DNA from: Xanthomonas fragariae
GTDB taxonomy: Bacteria > Pseudomonadota > Gammaproteobacteria > Xanthomonadales > Xanthomonadaceae
Assembly (NCBI RefSeq): GCF_017603965.1
Contig: NZ_CP071955.1
Location: forward strand, 1,054,001-1,118,000
Length of the DNA stretch: 64,000 nucleotides
Direction of reading: 5' to 3'
Shown: positions 55,971-64,000 of the stretch, one piece after another
Layout of the letters: each line of letters opens with the position of its first letter
Position numbering within the stretch: the stretch's first letter is position 1
The notes under the pieces: model-generated
What the model saw: only the letters and a program-made list of their open reading frames with translations
The model's database searches: none
Told to the model about the DNA's origin: nothing
Program-made: the position numbers and the translations under genes

Positions 55971-56750
55971 ATGTCGATTGCATTGCTCCTGGCCCTGCAG
56001 GACACGGTAGTGGAAGCACTACCGCAGGACGTCGCCGCCGCTGCGGCGCAGACCGCCAGCGTGGCGCACAACACCAGCATCAACTATGTGGAATTGATCC
56101 TGCGGGCGAGCATTCCCGTCAAGATCATCGTGCTGTTGCTGCTGATCGGCTCGTTCATCAGCTGGGTGATCATTTTCCGCAAGGCGCGTGCCTTCAAGCA
56201 GGCCAATCGCGAGGCGGACGAGTTCGAAAACCGCTTCTGGTCGGGTGCGGATCTGGCCAAGCTGTACGCCTCGGCGACCGACCGCAACCGCACCGTCGGT
56301 GGCCTGGAATCGATGTTCGAAAGCGGCTTCCGCGAATTCTCGCGGTTGCGCGATCGTCGTCGTCTAGACGCACGCGTGCAGTTGGAAGGCGCACAGCGTG
56401 CCATGCGCACCGCCTTCACCCGCGAAGTCGATCAGCTCGAACGCAATCTTGAACTGCTGGCCAACATCGGTTCCACTGCGCCGTACGTCGGCCTGGTCGG
56501 CACCGTGTTCGGCATCATGGTGACGATGCACGACATGGTCAGCAGCGGCGAGCAGGCCGGTATTGCCGCCGTGGCGCCAGGTATCTCCGAAGCTTTGTTC
56601 GCTACCGCCATCGGCTTGTTCGTGGCAATCCCGGCGGTGTGGGCCTACAACCGCTTCACCACCCGCGTGGAACGGCTGTCGGTGCGCTACGAAACCTTCG
56701 CCGACGAGTTCAGCTCGATCCTGCAGCGTCAGGCTGGCGCGGACGAGTAA
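55971..56750 (+). CDS. tolQ: Tol-Pal motor protein TolQ
   Basis: This is the inner-membrane proton-channel subunit (259 residues) that powers outer-membrane constriction during division. Three membrane helices are visible: SIPVKIIVLLLLIGSFISWV, then ELLANIGSTAPYVGLVGTVF-GIM, then ALFATAIGLFVAIPAVWAYN. The second and third line the ion path with conserved Thr and Pro. The cytoplasmic loop is charged. It pairs with TolR encoded 64 bases downstream. Confidence 0.95.
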   Translation: MSIALLLALQDTVVEALPQDVAAAAAQTASVAHNTSINYVELILRASIPVKIIVLLLLIGSFISWVIIFRKARAFKQANREADEFENRFWSGADLAKLYASATDRNRTVGGLESMFESGFREFSRLRDRRRLDARVQLEGAQRAMRTAFTREVDQLERNLELLANIGSTAPYVGLVGTVFGIMVTMHDMVSSGEQAGIAAVAPGISEALFATAIGLFVAIPAVWAYNRFTTRVERLSVRYETFADEFSSILQRQAGADE

Positions 56751-56814
56751 TGCGCGCGCCACTCGCGACAGCCCGCACATGCATATGCGGGAGATTAATT
56801 AGGAACGTTTCGCG

Positions 56815-57264
56815 ATGATCTCCGGTATTTCCCGCCGTAAGAAGCGCAAGCTCAAATCCGACATCAATGTCGTGCCTTACATCGACGTGATGTTGGTGCT
56901 GCTGATCATCTTCATGGTGACCGCACCGCTGCTGACCCTTAGTACCGACGTCAACCTGCCCAGCTCGCGCGCCAAGGCGTTGGAGAGCAAGCAGGATCCG
57001 ATCGTGGTGGTGGTCGCTGCCGATGGCCAACTCGCATTGCAGCTGCCCAAGGGCAAGCCGCAGACGATGGATGTGGCCGCACTGCAGGCGCAACTGGCCG
57101 CCATCGTGGCGCAGGATAAAGCGGCGCGTGTGGTCGTGGCCGGCGATCGCGCCGCGCCGTATCAAAAGATCATGGACGCCATCGACGTGCTCAAGCAGGC
57201 CAAGGTGGAGAAGGTCGGCCTGATTTCCGATTCCGGCGGCACCGCAGGCAGCAATGCACGCTGA
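56815..57264 (+). CDS. tolR: Tol-Pal motor protein TolR
   Basis: TolR has one membrane helix and a periplasmic domain (149 residues). The helix VVPYIDVMLVLLIIFMVTAP carries the essential proton-binding Asp in YIDVMLVLL. The periplasmic part ends with the DUF/ExbD-like fold (VVVAGDRAAPYQKIMDAIDV). The last 11 bases overlap the tolA start, which suggests coupled translation. Confidence 0.95.
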   Translation: MISGISRRKKRKLKSDINVVPYIDVMLVLLIIFMVTAPLLTLSTDVNLPSSRAKALESKQDPIVVVVAADGQLALQLPKGKPQTMDVAALQAQLAAIVAQDKAARVVVAGDRAAPYQKIMDAIDVLKQAKVEKVGLISDSGGTAGSNAR

Positions 57265-58294
57265 CGTGCTCCCCACGCAGGCGGCACGCGATGACGGCTG
57301 GTTTCGACCAGTCCTGCTGGCCTTGGTTGTGCATGTCCTGGTCGCGTTGGTGTTCATCGCCGGCTGGTTGTGGTCGCCCGAGCGTTCGGTCGAGCCTGCA
57401 GCGGGCGCCCCCAGCATGGAAGCCTCGCTGGACGTGTCTGCTGCCGAAGCGCGTGTCGCACGTCAGGCGCTGAAGGCCACCCCGGTGGAGACGCCACCGC
57501 CACCGCCTGCACTGTTGCCCGAGCGAGCACCGGAAGACAGCGTGCCGCCTCCGCAGCCGATTCCCGAGCCGCGTCCGCAGGATGCGCCCACGCCCCAACA
57601 GGCGCAGGCACAGGAGCGCGTGGCCCAGCCGGACAAGGTCGATCAGGACCGCGTCGATGCGCTTGCGCTGTCGGCAGAAAAGGCAAAGCAGGAACAGGAA
57701 GCCAAGCGTCGTCAGGAGCAGATCGACCTGACCGAGCGCAAGCGCCAGGCAGAGGCCGAGCAGAAGTTGCGCTTGGCCAAGCAGCAGGAAGAGGCCGACG
57801 CAAAGAAAAAGCAGGCTGCCGCACAGCAAGCAGCGGATGCCGAGCGCGAAAAGAAGATTGCCGATATTCGCCGCCAGCGCGAACAGGCCACCAAGGAAGC
57901 GGCGCTGGCCGAGCAGAAACTGCGTCAGGTCGCTGCCGCGCGTGCGCAACAGGCATTGTCGGCTGCCGCTGCGACGCCACAGCCGACGGCAGGGCAGGGT
58001 GGCACCAATACCGATCTGTATGCCAAGTACGCAGCCGCGATCCAGCAAAAGGTGTTGGCGCAGTGGGTGCGCCCGCCGTCGGTGCCGCCGGGTCAGAAGT
58101 GCACCATCAACATTCGCCAGTTGCCGGGCGGGCAGGTGATGGAGGCCAAGGTTGCGCCGGGCTGCCCGTATGACGAGGCCGGCCAGCGTTCGATTGAGGC
58201 CGCCGTGCTGAGCGCCCAGCCACTGCCGTATCGTGGTTTCGAATCGGTATTTCAGCGCGATCTGACTTTCGTGTTCACCGCGCTGGATCAGTAA
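57254..58294 (+). CDS. tolA: Tol-Pal envelope protein TolA
   Basis: This spans the periplasm to link TolQR to TolB-Pal. One N-terminal membrane helix (PVLLALVVHVLVALVFIAGW) is followed by a Pro-rich stretch (TPPPPPALLPERAPEDS-type, about 75-115). A long Ala/Glu/Lys/Gln-rich coiled coil (about 120-235) and a C-terminal globular domain III with two Cys (KCTINIRQLPGGQVMEAKVA and PGCPYD) follow. At 346 residues it is a little shorter than the E. coli protein. Low identity in the helical region is normal. Confidence 0.93.
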   Translation: MHADVLPTQAARDDGWFRPVLLALVVHVLVALVFIAGWLWSPERSVEPAAGAPSMEASLDVSAAEARVARQALKATPVETPPPPPALLPERAPEDSVPPPQPIPEPRPQDAPTPQQAQAQERVAQPDKVDQDRVDALALSAEKAKQEQEAKRRQEQIDLTERKRQAEAEQKLRLAKQQEEADAKKKQAAAQQAADAEREKKIADIRRQREQATKEAALAEQKLRQVAAARAQQALSAAAATPQPTAGQGGTNTDLYAKYAAAIQQKVLAQWVRPPSVPPGQKCTINIRQLPGGQVMEAKVAPGCPYDEAGQRSIEAAVLSAQPLPYRGFESVFQRDLTFVFTALDQ

Positions 58295-58563
58295 TCGCTG
58301 GCCATGCTGACTGGGTGCGGCTGTCGCGAGGCTCCGCACTCTGACAGCACATAAGACCTTGTTATTGGCGCACAGTGCGCGCTGCACTGCTGCTGGCCAC
58401 ATGACCGCCGCGTCGAGCATGGGGCTGCGGCTATTGGATGACGGAGATGTCTTGCTACACCACCACTCGCTTCATTTTCACGTTGCCTCATTCACGATTG
58501 CGCGTATGTTCACTCGTTGATTGGTATCCCTTGCACACTTTTCCTGCCCGATCCGAGCCGTCC

Positions 58564-59883
58564 ATGAAAAAATCGCTGCGTTGGTTAGCTGCCTTGACCG
58601 CCCTGTTACTGCCGCTGAGTGCGTTCGCGCAACAGCAGGGACTCACCATCGATATCGTGGGTGGTAGCGCCTCGGCCACGCCGATCGCTGTCATTCCGAT
58701 GCCCTATCAGGGCTCGGGCACCGCGCCGCAGACCGACGTGTCCGCTGTCGTTGGTGCCGACCTGGATCGCTCAGGCCAGTTCCGCACCTTGCCGGCCGCG
58801 CAGATCGTCGAGAAGCCGACCCGCGGCGCCGAGGTGCAGTTTCAGACCTGGCGCACCCTCAAGCAGAACTACATCGTCGTCGGCCGCGTCATTGACGCCG
58901 GCGAAGGTGCTTACCGCGTCGAATACGAGTTGTTCGACGTTGCCAAAGGCGAGCGTTTGCTGGGCTTGGCGATGACTGCGCGCGCCAACGCGATGCGCGA
59001 TGTCTCGCATCAGATGGCCGACGCGATCTACGAAAAGATCACCGGTGTGCGTGGCGCGTTCTGGACCCGCATTGCCTACGTGACTGCCAGCGGCAAGGGC
59101 GGCGCTATGCGTTACGCGCTGATGGTGGCTGATTCGGATGGTTACAACCCGCAGACCATCGTGCGTTCGGCCGAGCCGCTGCTGTCGCCGAACTGGAGCC
59201 CGGACGGCAAAAAGCTGGCCTATGTGAGCTTCGAACGCGGCAATTCCTCGATCTACCTGCAGGACATCGCAACCGGTGCACGTGAGCTGGTGTCCAGCTT
59301 CCGCGGAATCAATGGTGCGCCGTCGTTCTCGCCGGATGGCCGTCGTCTGGCGCTGGCGCTGTCGCGTAGCGGCAATCCGGAAATCTACGTCATGGATCTG
59401 GGCAGCAAGCAGCTGACCCAGCTGACCAACCACTTCGGCATCGACACCGAGCCGACCTGGGCGCCGGACGGCAGCAGCATCTACTTCACCTCCGATCGCG
59501 GCGGTCGCCCACAGATCTATCAGGTCTCCGCCAGCGGCGGCAGCGCCAACCGGGTGACGTTCCAGGGTAATTACAACGCCACCGCCAGCGTTTCTTTCGA
59601 CGGCAAGAAGATCGCCGTGGCGCAGGGCAGCGGCAATAGTTATCGCATCACCATGATGGATCGCAGCCTGGGTTCGCCCAGCTGGAGCACGCTGTCGCCG
59701 GGTTCGCTGGACGAATCGCCGAGCTTCGCGCCCAACGCCAGCATGGTGCTGTACGCCGCTCGTGAAGGTGGCCGAGGCGTGCTGTATGCCGTCTCTTCCG
59801 ACGCTCGGGTTCGCCAGCGTCTGGTCCTGGCCGATGGGGATGTAAGAGAACCCGCTTGGGGGCCTTACCGAACCGCGCATTAA
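58564..59883 (+). CDS. tolB: Tol-Pal periplasmic protein TolB
   Basis: This is a periplasmic beta-propeller (439 residues) that shuttles between Pal and TolA. The signal peptide MKKSLRWLAALTALLLPLSA-FAQ ends before QQGLTIDIVGG, the N-terminal TolA-binding strand. An alpha/beta domain is followed by six WD40-like blades with SPDGKKLAYVS, SPDGRRLALAL and APDGSSIYFTS. I set the start at 58564 where the signal begins; the frame is open upstream to 58438 but not protein-like. The 269-base gap after tolA may hold a secondary promoter. Confidence 0.96.
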   Translation: MKKSLRWLAALTALLLPLSAFAQQQGLTIDIVGGSASATPIAVIPMPYQGSGTAPQTDVSAVVGADLDRSGQFRTLPAAQIVEKPTRGAEVQFQTWRTLKQNYIVVGRVIDAGEGAYRVEYELFDVAKGERLLGLAMTARANAMRDVSHQMADAIYEKITGVRGAFWTRIAYVTASGKGGAMRYALMVADSDGYNPQTIVRSAEPLLSPNWSPDGKKLAYVSFERGNSSIYLQDIATGARELVSSFRGINGAPSFSPDGRRLALALSRSGNPEIYVMDLGSKQLTQLTNHFGIDTEPTWAPDGSSIYFTSDRGGRPQIYQVSASGGSANRVTFQGNYNATASVSFDGKKIAVAQGSGNSYRITMMDRSLGSPSWSTLSPGSLDESPSFAPNASMVLYAAREGGRGVLYAVSSDARVRQRLVLADGDVREPAWGPYRTAH

Positions 59884-59939
59884 TGTTAATATTTCGCTGC
59901 GTTAAACCCCATTGGCCCAGGAGCCACCAAAGGTATCCC

Positions 59940-60458
59940 ATGAACAAGTCCACCCGCGTCTTGCTTGTCTCCCTGCTGTCCGTTGCCGTGCTGGCCGGTT
60001 GTTCGAAGAAGGTGAAGGAAACTCCGCCTGCCCCGACTGAAACCACCGCTGGTTCATCCGTTCCCACCGGCCCGGCTACCGCTGGCCTGTACGGCCCGGG
60101 CGACCTGAATACCGATGCCTGCCTGCGTCAGCGCGTTGTCTACTTCGATCTGGATCAGGACTCCCTGAAACCGGAATTCCAGGCCATCATGGCTTGCCAC
60201 GCCAAGTACCTTCGTGACCGTCCTTCTTCGCGCATCACCCTGCAGGGTAATGCCGACGAGCGCGGTTCGCGTGAGTACAACATGGGTCTGGGCGAGCGCC
60301 GCGGTAATGCCGTGTCGTCCTCGCTGCAGGCTGCCGGTGGTTCGGCCAGCCAGCTGACCGTCGTCAGCTACGGTGAAGAGCGTCCGGTCTGCACCGAAAC
60401 CAGCGAAAGCTGCTGGTCGCAGAACCGTCGCGTCGAAATCGTGTACACGGCTCAGTAA
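59940..60458 (+). CDS. pal: Peptidoglycan-associated lipoprotein Pal
   Basis: This is an outer-membrane lipoprotein (172 residues) that anchors to peptidoglycan. The lipobox is VLAGCSKK. After a Pro/Thr linker comes the OmpA_C domain with VVYFDLDQDSLKPEFQAIMA, the diaminopimelate-binding ITLQGNADERGSREYNMGLG, ERRGNAVSSSL and a C-terminal NRRVEIVY. The Asp and Arg that grip the peptide are intact. It is 56 bases after tolB, with GGAG about 20 bases upstream and AAAGG nearer. Confidence 0.97.
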   Translation: MNKSTRVLLVSLLSVAVLAGCSKKVKETPPAPTETTAGSSVPTGPATAGLYGPGDLNTDACLRQRVVYFDLDQDSLKPEFQAIMACHAKYLRDRPSSRITLQGNADERGSREYNMGLGERRGNAVSSSLQAAGGSASQLTVVSYGEERPVCTETSESCWSQNRRVEIVYTAQ

Positions 60459-60464
60459 AAAGCG

Positions 60465-61271
60465 ATGCGCTTTCGAGTGACATCTCTGTTCGTCGCGGTG
60501 GCCCTTGTGGTCGCCGCGCCGGCTTACGCGCAGCGGCAGAGTCTTGCCGATCGTGTCGCTGTGCTCGAGCAGCAGCAGGCCAACAGTCAGGCCAACAATG
60601 ATCTCCTCAATCAGCTGCAGCAGGCGCGTTCGGACCTGCAGGCGTTGCGAGCGACGGTAGAACAGCTGCAGCACGACAATGAGCAACTCAAGCAGCAGTC
60701 CAAGGACCAGTATCTGGACCTGGACGGACGCCTAAATCGGTTGGAAGGTGCAGGTGGCGCAACACCGCCATTGCCATCGGCTACCGGCAGCGTCAGCCCG
60801 GCTCCGGCCGCGCGGCCTGCAGCGGCGGCGGCAACTTCCGAGAAGCCGCCGAGCATACATGGCGACCCAGGTACCCTGGCCGTCAGCAATGAAGAACGCA
60901 CGGCTTATAACGTGGCGTTCGATGCGTTGAAGAACGGCAAGTACGACGATGCGTCGCAGCTGTTTCTGAGCTTTTTGGAGCTTTATCCGAATGGCATCTA
61001 CACTCCTAATGCCTTGTATTGGCTGGGCGAGAGTTATTATGCCACCCGCAATTTTCAGCTGGCCGAGGCGCAGTTCCGCGATCTCGTCAGCCGCTATCCT
61101 ACGCATGACAAGGCCTCTGGCGGCTTGTTGAAGCTTGGCCTGTCGCAGCATGGCGAAGGCAAGAACAACGAAGCCCAGCAAACCTTGCAGCAGGTGGCAT
61201 CACAGTATCCGGGCTCGGACGCGGCGCGTGTGGCCCAGGAACGCCTGCAGTCCATCCGTCTCGGCCAGTAA
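60465..61271 (+). CDS. cpoB: Cell division coordinator CpoB (YbgF)
   Basis: This is a periplasmic TPR protein (268 residues) that couples Tol-Pal constriction to PBP1B activity. The signal peptide ends APAYAQ. Then comes an N-terminal trimerising coiled coil (VAVLEQQQANSQANNDLLNQ through LKQQSKDQYLDLDGRLNRLE), a Pro/Ala-rich linker, and TPR repeats starting TAYNVAFDALKNGKYDDASQ and including YPNGIYTPNALYWLGESYYA. It follows pal by 6 bases, the usual place. Confidence 0.95.
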   Translation: MRFRVTSLFVAVALVVAAPAYAQRQSLADRVAVLEQQQANSQANNDLLNQLQQARSDLQALRATVEQLQHDNEQLKQQSKDQYLDLDGRLNRLEGAGGATPPLPSATGSVSPAPAARPAAAAATSEKPPSIHGDPGTLAVSNEERTAYNVAFDALKNGKYDDASQLFLSFLELYPNGIYTPNALYWLGESYYATRNFQLAEAQFRDLVSRYPTHDKASGGLLKLGLSQHGEGKNNEAQQTLQQVASQYPGSDAARVAQERLQSIRLGQ

Positions 61272-61292
61272 CTGCGCTGAGCTACGTTGTCC

Positions 61293-61976
61293 ATGAACGC
61301 CGCTGCCGTCCCCAGCGAGATCGTCCAATCGGTCCTGCCGCGATTGAAGATCACTGAAATTTTTCTGTCCTTGCAAGGCGAGGCCGAGGCGGCCGGCTGG
61401 CCGACGGTATTTGTGCGCCTTACCGGCTGCCCGCTGCGCTGTCTGTATTGCGACACCGCGTACGCCTTCCACGGCGGCCAATGGCATGACATCGATGCGA
61501 TCGTCGCCGAAGTCGCCAGTTATGGCCTGCGCCACGTGTGCGTGACCGGCGGCGAGCCATTGGCGCAGAAACGCTGCCTGATGCTGTTGCAGAGACTCTG
61601 CGATTCCGGCTTTGATGTCTCGTTGGAAACCTCTGGCGCACTGGACGTGTCCGCCGTCGATCCACGCGTCTCGCGCGTGGTCGACATCAAGACGCCTGCG
61701 TCCGGCGAGGAGCAGCGCAACCGTTGGGAGAATCTGCCGCTGCTCACCGCGCGCGACCAGATCAAATTCGTGATCTGCAGCCGCGCCGATTACGAATGGT
61801 CGCGCGAGATCGTCGCCGCGCATGCGCTCGACCGTCGCTGTACGGTCTGGTTTTCGCCCAGCAAAAGCGAAATGACACCCCGGCAATTGGCCGATTGGAT
61901 TGTTGCCGACCGCTTGCCGGTGCGCTTCCAGATGCAGCTGCATAAGTTGCTGTGGAATGACGAGCCTGGGCGCTGA
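61293..61976 (+). CDS. queE: 7-carboxy-7-deazaguanine synthase QueE
   Basis: This is a radical SAM enzyme (227 residues) making the 7-deazaguanine core of queuosine. The iron-sulphur motif lies in RLTGCPLRCLYCDTAYAFHG (CxxxCxxC), with the preceding IFLSLQGEAEAAGWPTVFVR being the family start. Then come VCVTGGEPLAQKRC and KTPASGEEQRN. I prefer the ATG at 61293 to the in-frame TTG at 61287. No queC follows within the window; next is a convergent ppiD. The trailing tol-pal and queE order is common in gammaproteobacteria. Confidence 0.95.
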   Translation: MNAAAVPSEIVQSVLPRLKITEIFLSLQGEAEAAGWPTVFVRLTGCPLRCLYCDTAYAFHGGQWHDIDAIVAEVASYGLRHVCVTGGEPLAQKRCLMLLQRLCDSGFDVSLETSGALDVSAVDPRVSRVVDIKTPASGEEQRNRWENLPLLTARDQIKFVICSRADYEWSREIVAAHALDRRCTVWFSPSKSEMTPRQLADWIVADRLPVRFQMQLHKLLWNDEPGR

Positions 61977-62131
61977 TTGCGGGCCTGGCTTCACGCGATC
62001 AAGTGGTGTGAGTGATCGTTTATTTCACGCCCCAACGTTGTTCTGTTAGCCGCTTTTATTCTTGGACTAGCCAGCCTAATTCAGTCCGCCAGCCCAACCT
62101 AACCACCGTGTGCCCCGGCCAGCAGACAAAG

Positions 62132-62155
62132 AAAAGCCCGGTCACCCAGGCTTTT
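62132..62155 (-). terminator. Intrinsic terminator of ppiD
   Basis: On the minus strand AAAAGCC(TGG) pairs with (CCG)GGCTTTT around GTGA, followed by CTTTG. It lies 23 bases after the ppiD stop and could act in both directions, also ending queE transcripts. Confidence 0.8.
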
Positions 62156-62177
62156 GCTCAACCAGTCGAAACAGCCA

Positions 62178-64000
62178 TTAAAGCTGAGCCTCTTCGATCT
62201 GGATCTTGTACCGCTTGCGAATTTCTTTGACGTAGGCCTGCGAGGCGTTGTTGCCATCGATCTGGCTCAGTTGGTCGCGCAGCATGTTCTGCTGCTCGGC
62301 TGGCATCTGCTTCAGATCACCAGGCGTGGCTTTGCTGACGACGAAGACCGCAAAGCGACCACCATCCAGCTCTACCTTGCCCATCGACTGCCTGCCCCCG
62401 GTCGGACGCGGTGCGCTGAAGATCGCACGGTTGGCTGCCGGGGTCGGGATCGGCGCGTTACGTGGCAGCCCCGGGATCGGCCGCACCTGCAACTTCTCGC
62501 TCGCGGCTAGCGCCCGCAGGGTTTCGCCCTTCTGCACACGTGCCAGCAATGCATCGGCCGCAGCGGCGGCAGCCTTCTGGGTGCGGTCGGTATGGATCGC
62601 TGCGATCACCTTGTCGCGAACTTTGTCCAACGGTAAGGCCTGTTCGGCGGTGTGATTGGTCACGCGCAAAACCACGCTGTGATTCGGCGCGATGGTGATC
62701 GGGTCGCTTACGGTGCCGTCTTGCACTAGCGTTTCGGAGAATGCCGAGCGCAGTACCGCTGGATTGGCCGCGATGCCACTAGCAGTGGCGCGCGAGAACG
62801 GGCCCAGCGTCTGCACCGGCAGACCGACCTGCTTTGCCGCAGGCTCGAGCGCGGTAGGATTTTTGTAGACCTGATCCACCAGCTTGCCACTCACATCGGC
62901 GAAGGCCTTGTCGGTATCGGTCTTGAGCTGCTCGGCGGCAAGCTGGTCGCGCACCTGCTCGAACGACTTGCCCTGGCCGCCCTTGACCTCACGCAACTGA
63001 ATCACGTGATAGCCGAATTCGCTCTTGATCGGGCCAACCACATCACCGGCCTTCATCGAGAACAGGGCGTCTTCGAAAGGCTTGACCATCGTGCCCTTCT
63101 CGACCCAACCCAGATCGCCACCAGCATCTTTGGAACCGGGGTCCTGCGAATTGGTCTTCGCTAGCGTAGCGAAATCGGCACCCGGCTGCTTGGCCTCCGC
63201 GGCGAGCTTGGCTGCCTTTGCTTCGGCTGCCTTCTGCGCGGCCGCATCGCTGCCAGCGCTGATCAGGATGTGCGATGCCAGGCGCTGATCCGCCTCGACA
63301 AAGCGTGCCTTTTCTTGCTCATAGCGCTTGCGCAATGTTGCCTCGTCGGCGGCCGTTGCCGGCGGCATGCTGGCAGCATTGAGCTCGACATACTCGATCG
63401 TGACTGTTTCCGGCTGACGGAAATCCTGTGTATGCCCGTCGTACCACTGCTTGATCTGCGCATCGCTGACCGGCGCGGTGTCGACGACTGGCGCCGGCAA
63501 CATCGCCAGCTCCACGTCGCGCGTTTCGCCCATAAGTCTGAGCAGACGCTCGAACTCGGCCTTGGTTGCAAAGCCCGACTCGGCAACAGACTGCGGAATC
63601 ACCGACAGTTGCAAACTGTCGCGCACCAGTGCATCGAACTGCGCTGGCGTACGCGGCGGCGTGCTTTGCGCGAGGGCGGCGCGATATTGGTCGGGGCTGA
63701 ACTTGCCGTCGACCTGAAACGCCTGAATGCCGGCGATGTAATCGCGAACCGCCGCATCGCCGATAACGATTCCGGCATCTTCTGCACCCAGGCGCACCAC
63801 TTGCTCATCCACCAGTTGGTCGAGTACCTGCAGCTTGTTTTCGCGAGATTCGAACGTGCGCGGGTCGAAATTTTCGCCCTGGCGCTGACGCTCCTGCATC
63901 CGCGCCTGCTCGAAGCGCGCGCGGAAATCTTGCGTACTGATTTCGTGGTGCCGCCACAGCAGCGAGACCGGCCACCAGGACGGTGCCGACTTCCACCACT
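62178..64000 (-). CDS. ppiD: Peptidyl-prolyl isomerase PpiD, N-terminus beyond window edge
   Basis: This is an inner-membrane-anchored periplasmic chaperone of the SurA/parvulin type. The SurA_N-like region (HEISTQDFRARFEQARMQER, then LDQLVDEQVVRLG) is followed by a parvulin domain with ASHILISAGSDAAAQKAAEA, DLGWVEKGTMVKPFEDALFS and EFGYHVIQLREV, and a long C-terminal tail. The frame is open to base 64000, so the start and the single membrane anchor lie outside. The first visible residues are Trp-rich (SAPSWWPVSLLW). A stop and terminator end it at 62178. Confidence 0.92.
   Translation of the reverse strand, partial: WWKSAPSWWPVSLLWRHHEISTQDFRARFEQARMQERQRQGENFDPRTFESRENKLQVLDQLVDEQVVRLGAEDAGIVIGDAAVRDYIAGIQAFQVDGKFSPDQYRAALAQSTPPRTPAQFDALVRDSLQLSVIPQSVAESGFATKAEFERLLRLMGETRDVELAMLPAPVVDTAPVSDAQIKQWYDGHTQDFRQPETVTIEYVELNAASMPPATAADEATLRKRYEQEKARFVEADQRLASHILISAGSDAAAQKAAEAKAAKLAAEAKQPGADFATLAKTNSQDPGSKDAGGDLGWVEKGTMVKPFEDALFSMKAGDVVGPIKSEFGYHVIQLREVKGGQGKSFEQVRDQLAAEQLKTDTDKAFADVSGKLVDQVYKNPTALEPAAKQVGLPVQTLGPFSRATASGIAANPAVLRSAFSETLVQDGTVSDPITIAPNHSVVLRVTNHTAEQALPLDKVRDKVIAAIHTDRTQKAAAAAADALLARVQKGETLRALAASEKLQVRPIPGLPRNAPIPTPAANRAIFSAPRPTGGRQSMGKVELDGGRFAVFVVSKATPGDLKQMPAEQQNMLRDQLSQIDGNNASQAYVKEIRKRYKIQIEEAQL

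Noticed and set aside
61977..62177. Search for a tRNA gene between queE and ppiD
   Set aside because: No cloverleaf-like stems or GGTTCGAATCC-type T loop could be made; only the ppiD terminator is visible.

Overview
The window looks like a Xanthomonas chromosome (gammaproteobacteria, Xanthomonadaceae). It is GC-rich, carries many TonB-dependent receptors, has a vibrioferrin/xanthoferrin-type siderophore cluster and an HrpX-type PIP box, and keeps the aspS - yebC - ruvC - ruvA - kup - ruvB - ybgC - tolQRAB - pal - cpoB - queE order that I associate with this group. This assignment comes from reading proteins and motifs; no database search was run.

1-11.8 kb is metabolic and mobile. It holds a partial TonB-dependent receptor, a DUF3574 lipoprotein, a secreted DUF4432 aldose-epimerase-like protein, an NCS2-type permease, a glutathione transferase and a GIY-YIG protein. 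An intact IS3-family element (7851-9153) then joins two broken genes: a truncated transposase on one side and a secreted RHS/YD-repeat protein on the other. 11.8-16.9 kb holds clpB behind a sigma-32-like promoter, and btuB behind a cobalamin riboswitch.

16.9-27.2 kb is one minus-strand siderophore locus. It runs HpaI/SbnG-like enzyme, TonB receptor, ATP-grasp ligase, NIS synthetase, MFS exporter, second NIS synthetase and PLP decarboxylase. The last five match vibrioferrin pvsABCDE in order, and a Fur-like box lies upstream.

27.2-31.3 kb is an acquired island. An IS5-type transposase remnant is followed by a PIP box with a well-placed -10, then an 876-residue protein with a Ser/Pro-rich N-terminus, three helical repeats and a C-terminal array of near-identical 46-residue repeats (138 bp each). 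A decayed mobilisation gene follows. The protein is a candidate type III effector that I cannot assign to a named family, and it is the most interesting object here.

31.3-44.1 kb holds a YbaL-type K+/H+ antiporter, three tandem paralogous TonB-dependent receptors on the minus strand (each followed by a strong hairpin), and an ABC-F ATPase carrying an in-frame repeat insertion. 44.1-50.1 kb mixes live genes (a DUF3011 protein, aspS, a GNAT acetyltransferase) with decayed ones (lytic transglycosylase, class A beta-lactamase, MFS fragment, lipase-like hydrolase) and copies of a 130-150 bp dispersed element with terminal inverted repeats.

50.1-64 kb is conserved housekeeping: yebC, the RuvABC Holliday-junction system split by kup, the Tol-Pal envelope system with ybgC and cpoB, queE, and a partial ppiD. 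No rRNA, tRNA or CRISPR array was recognised.
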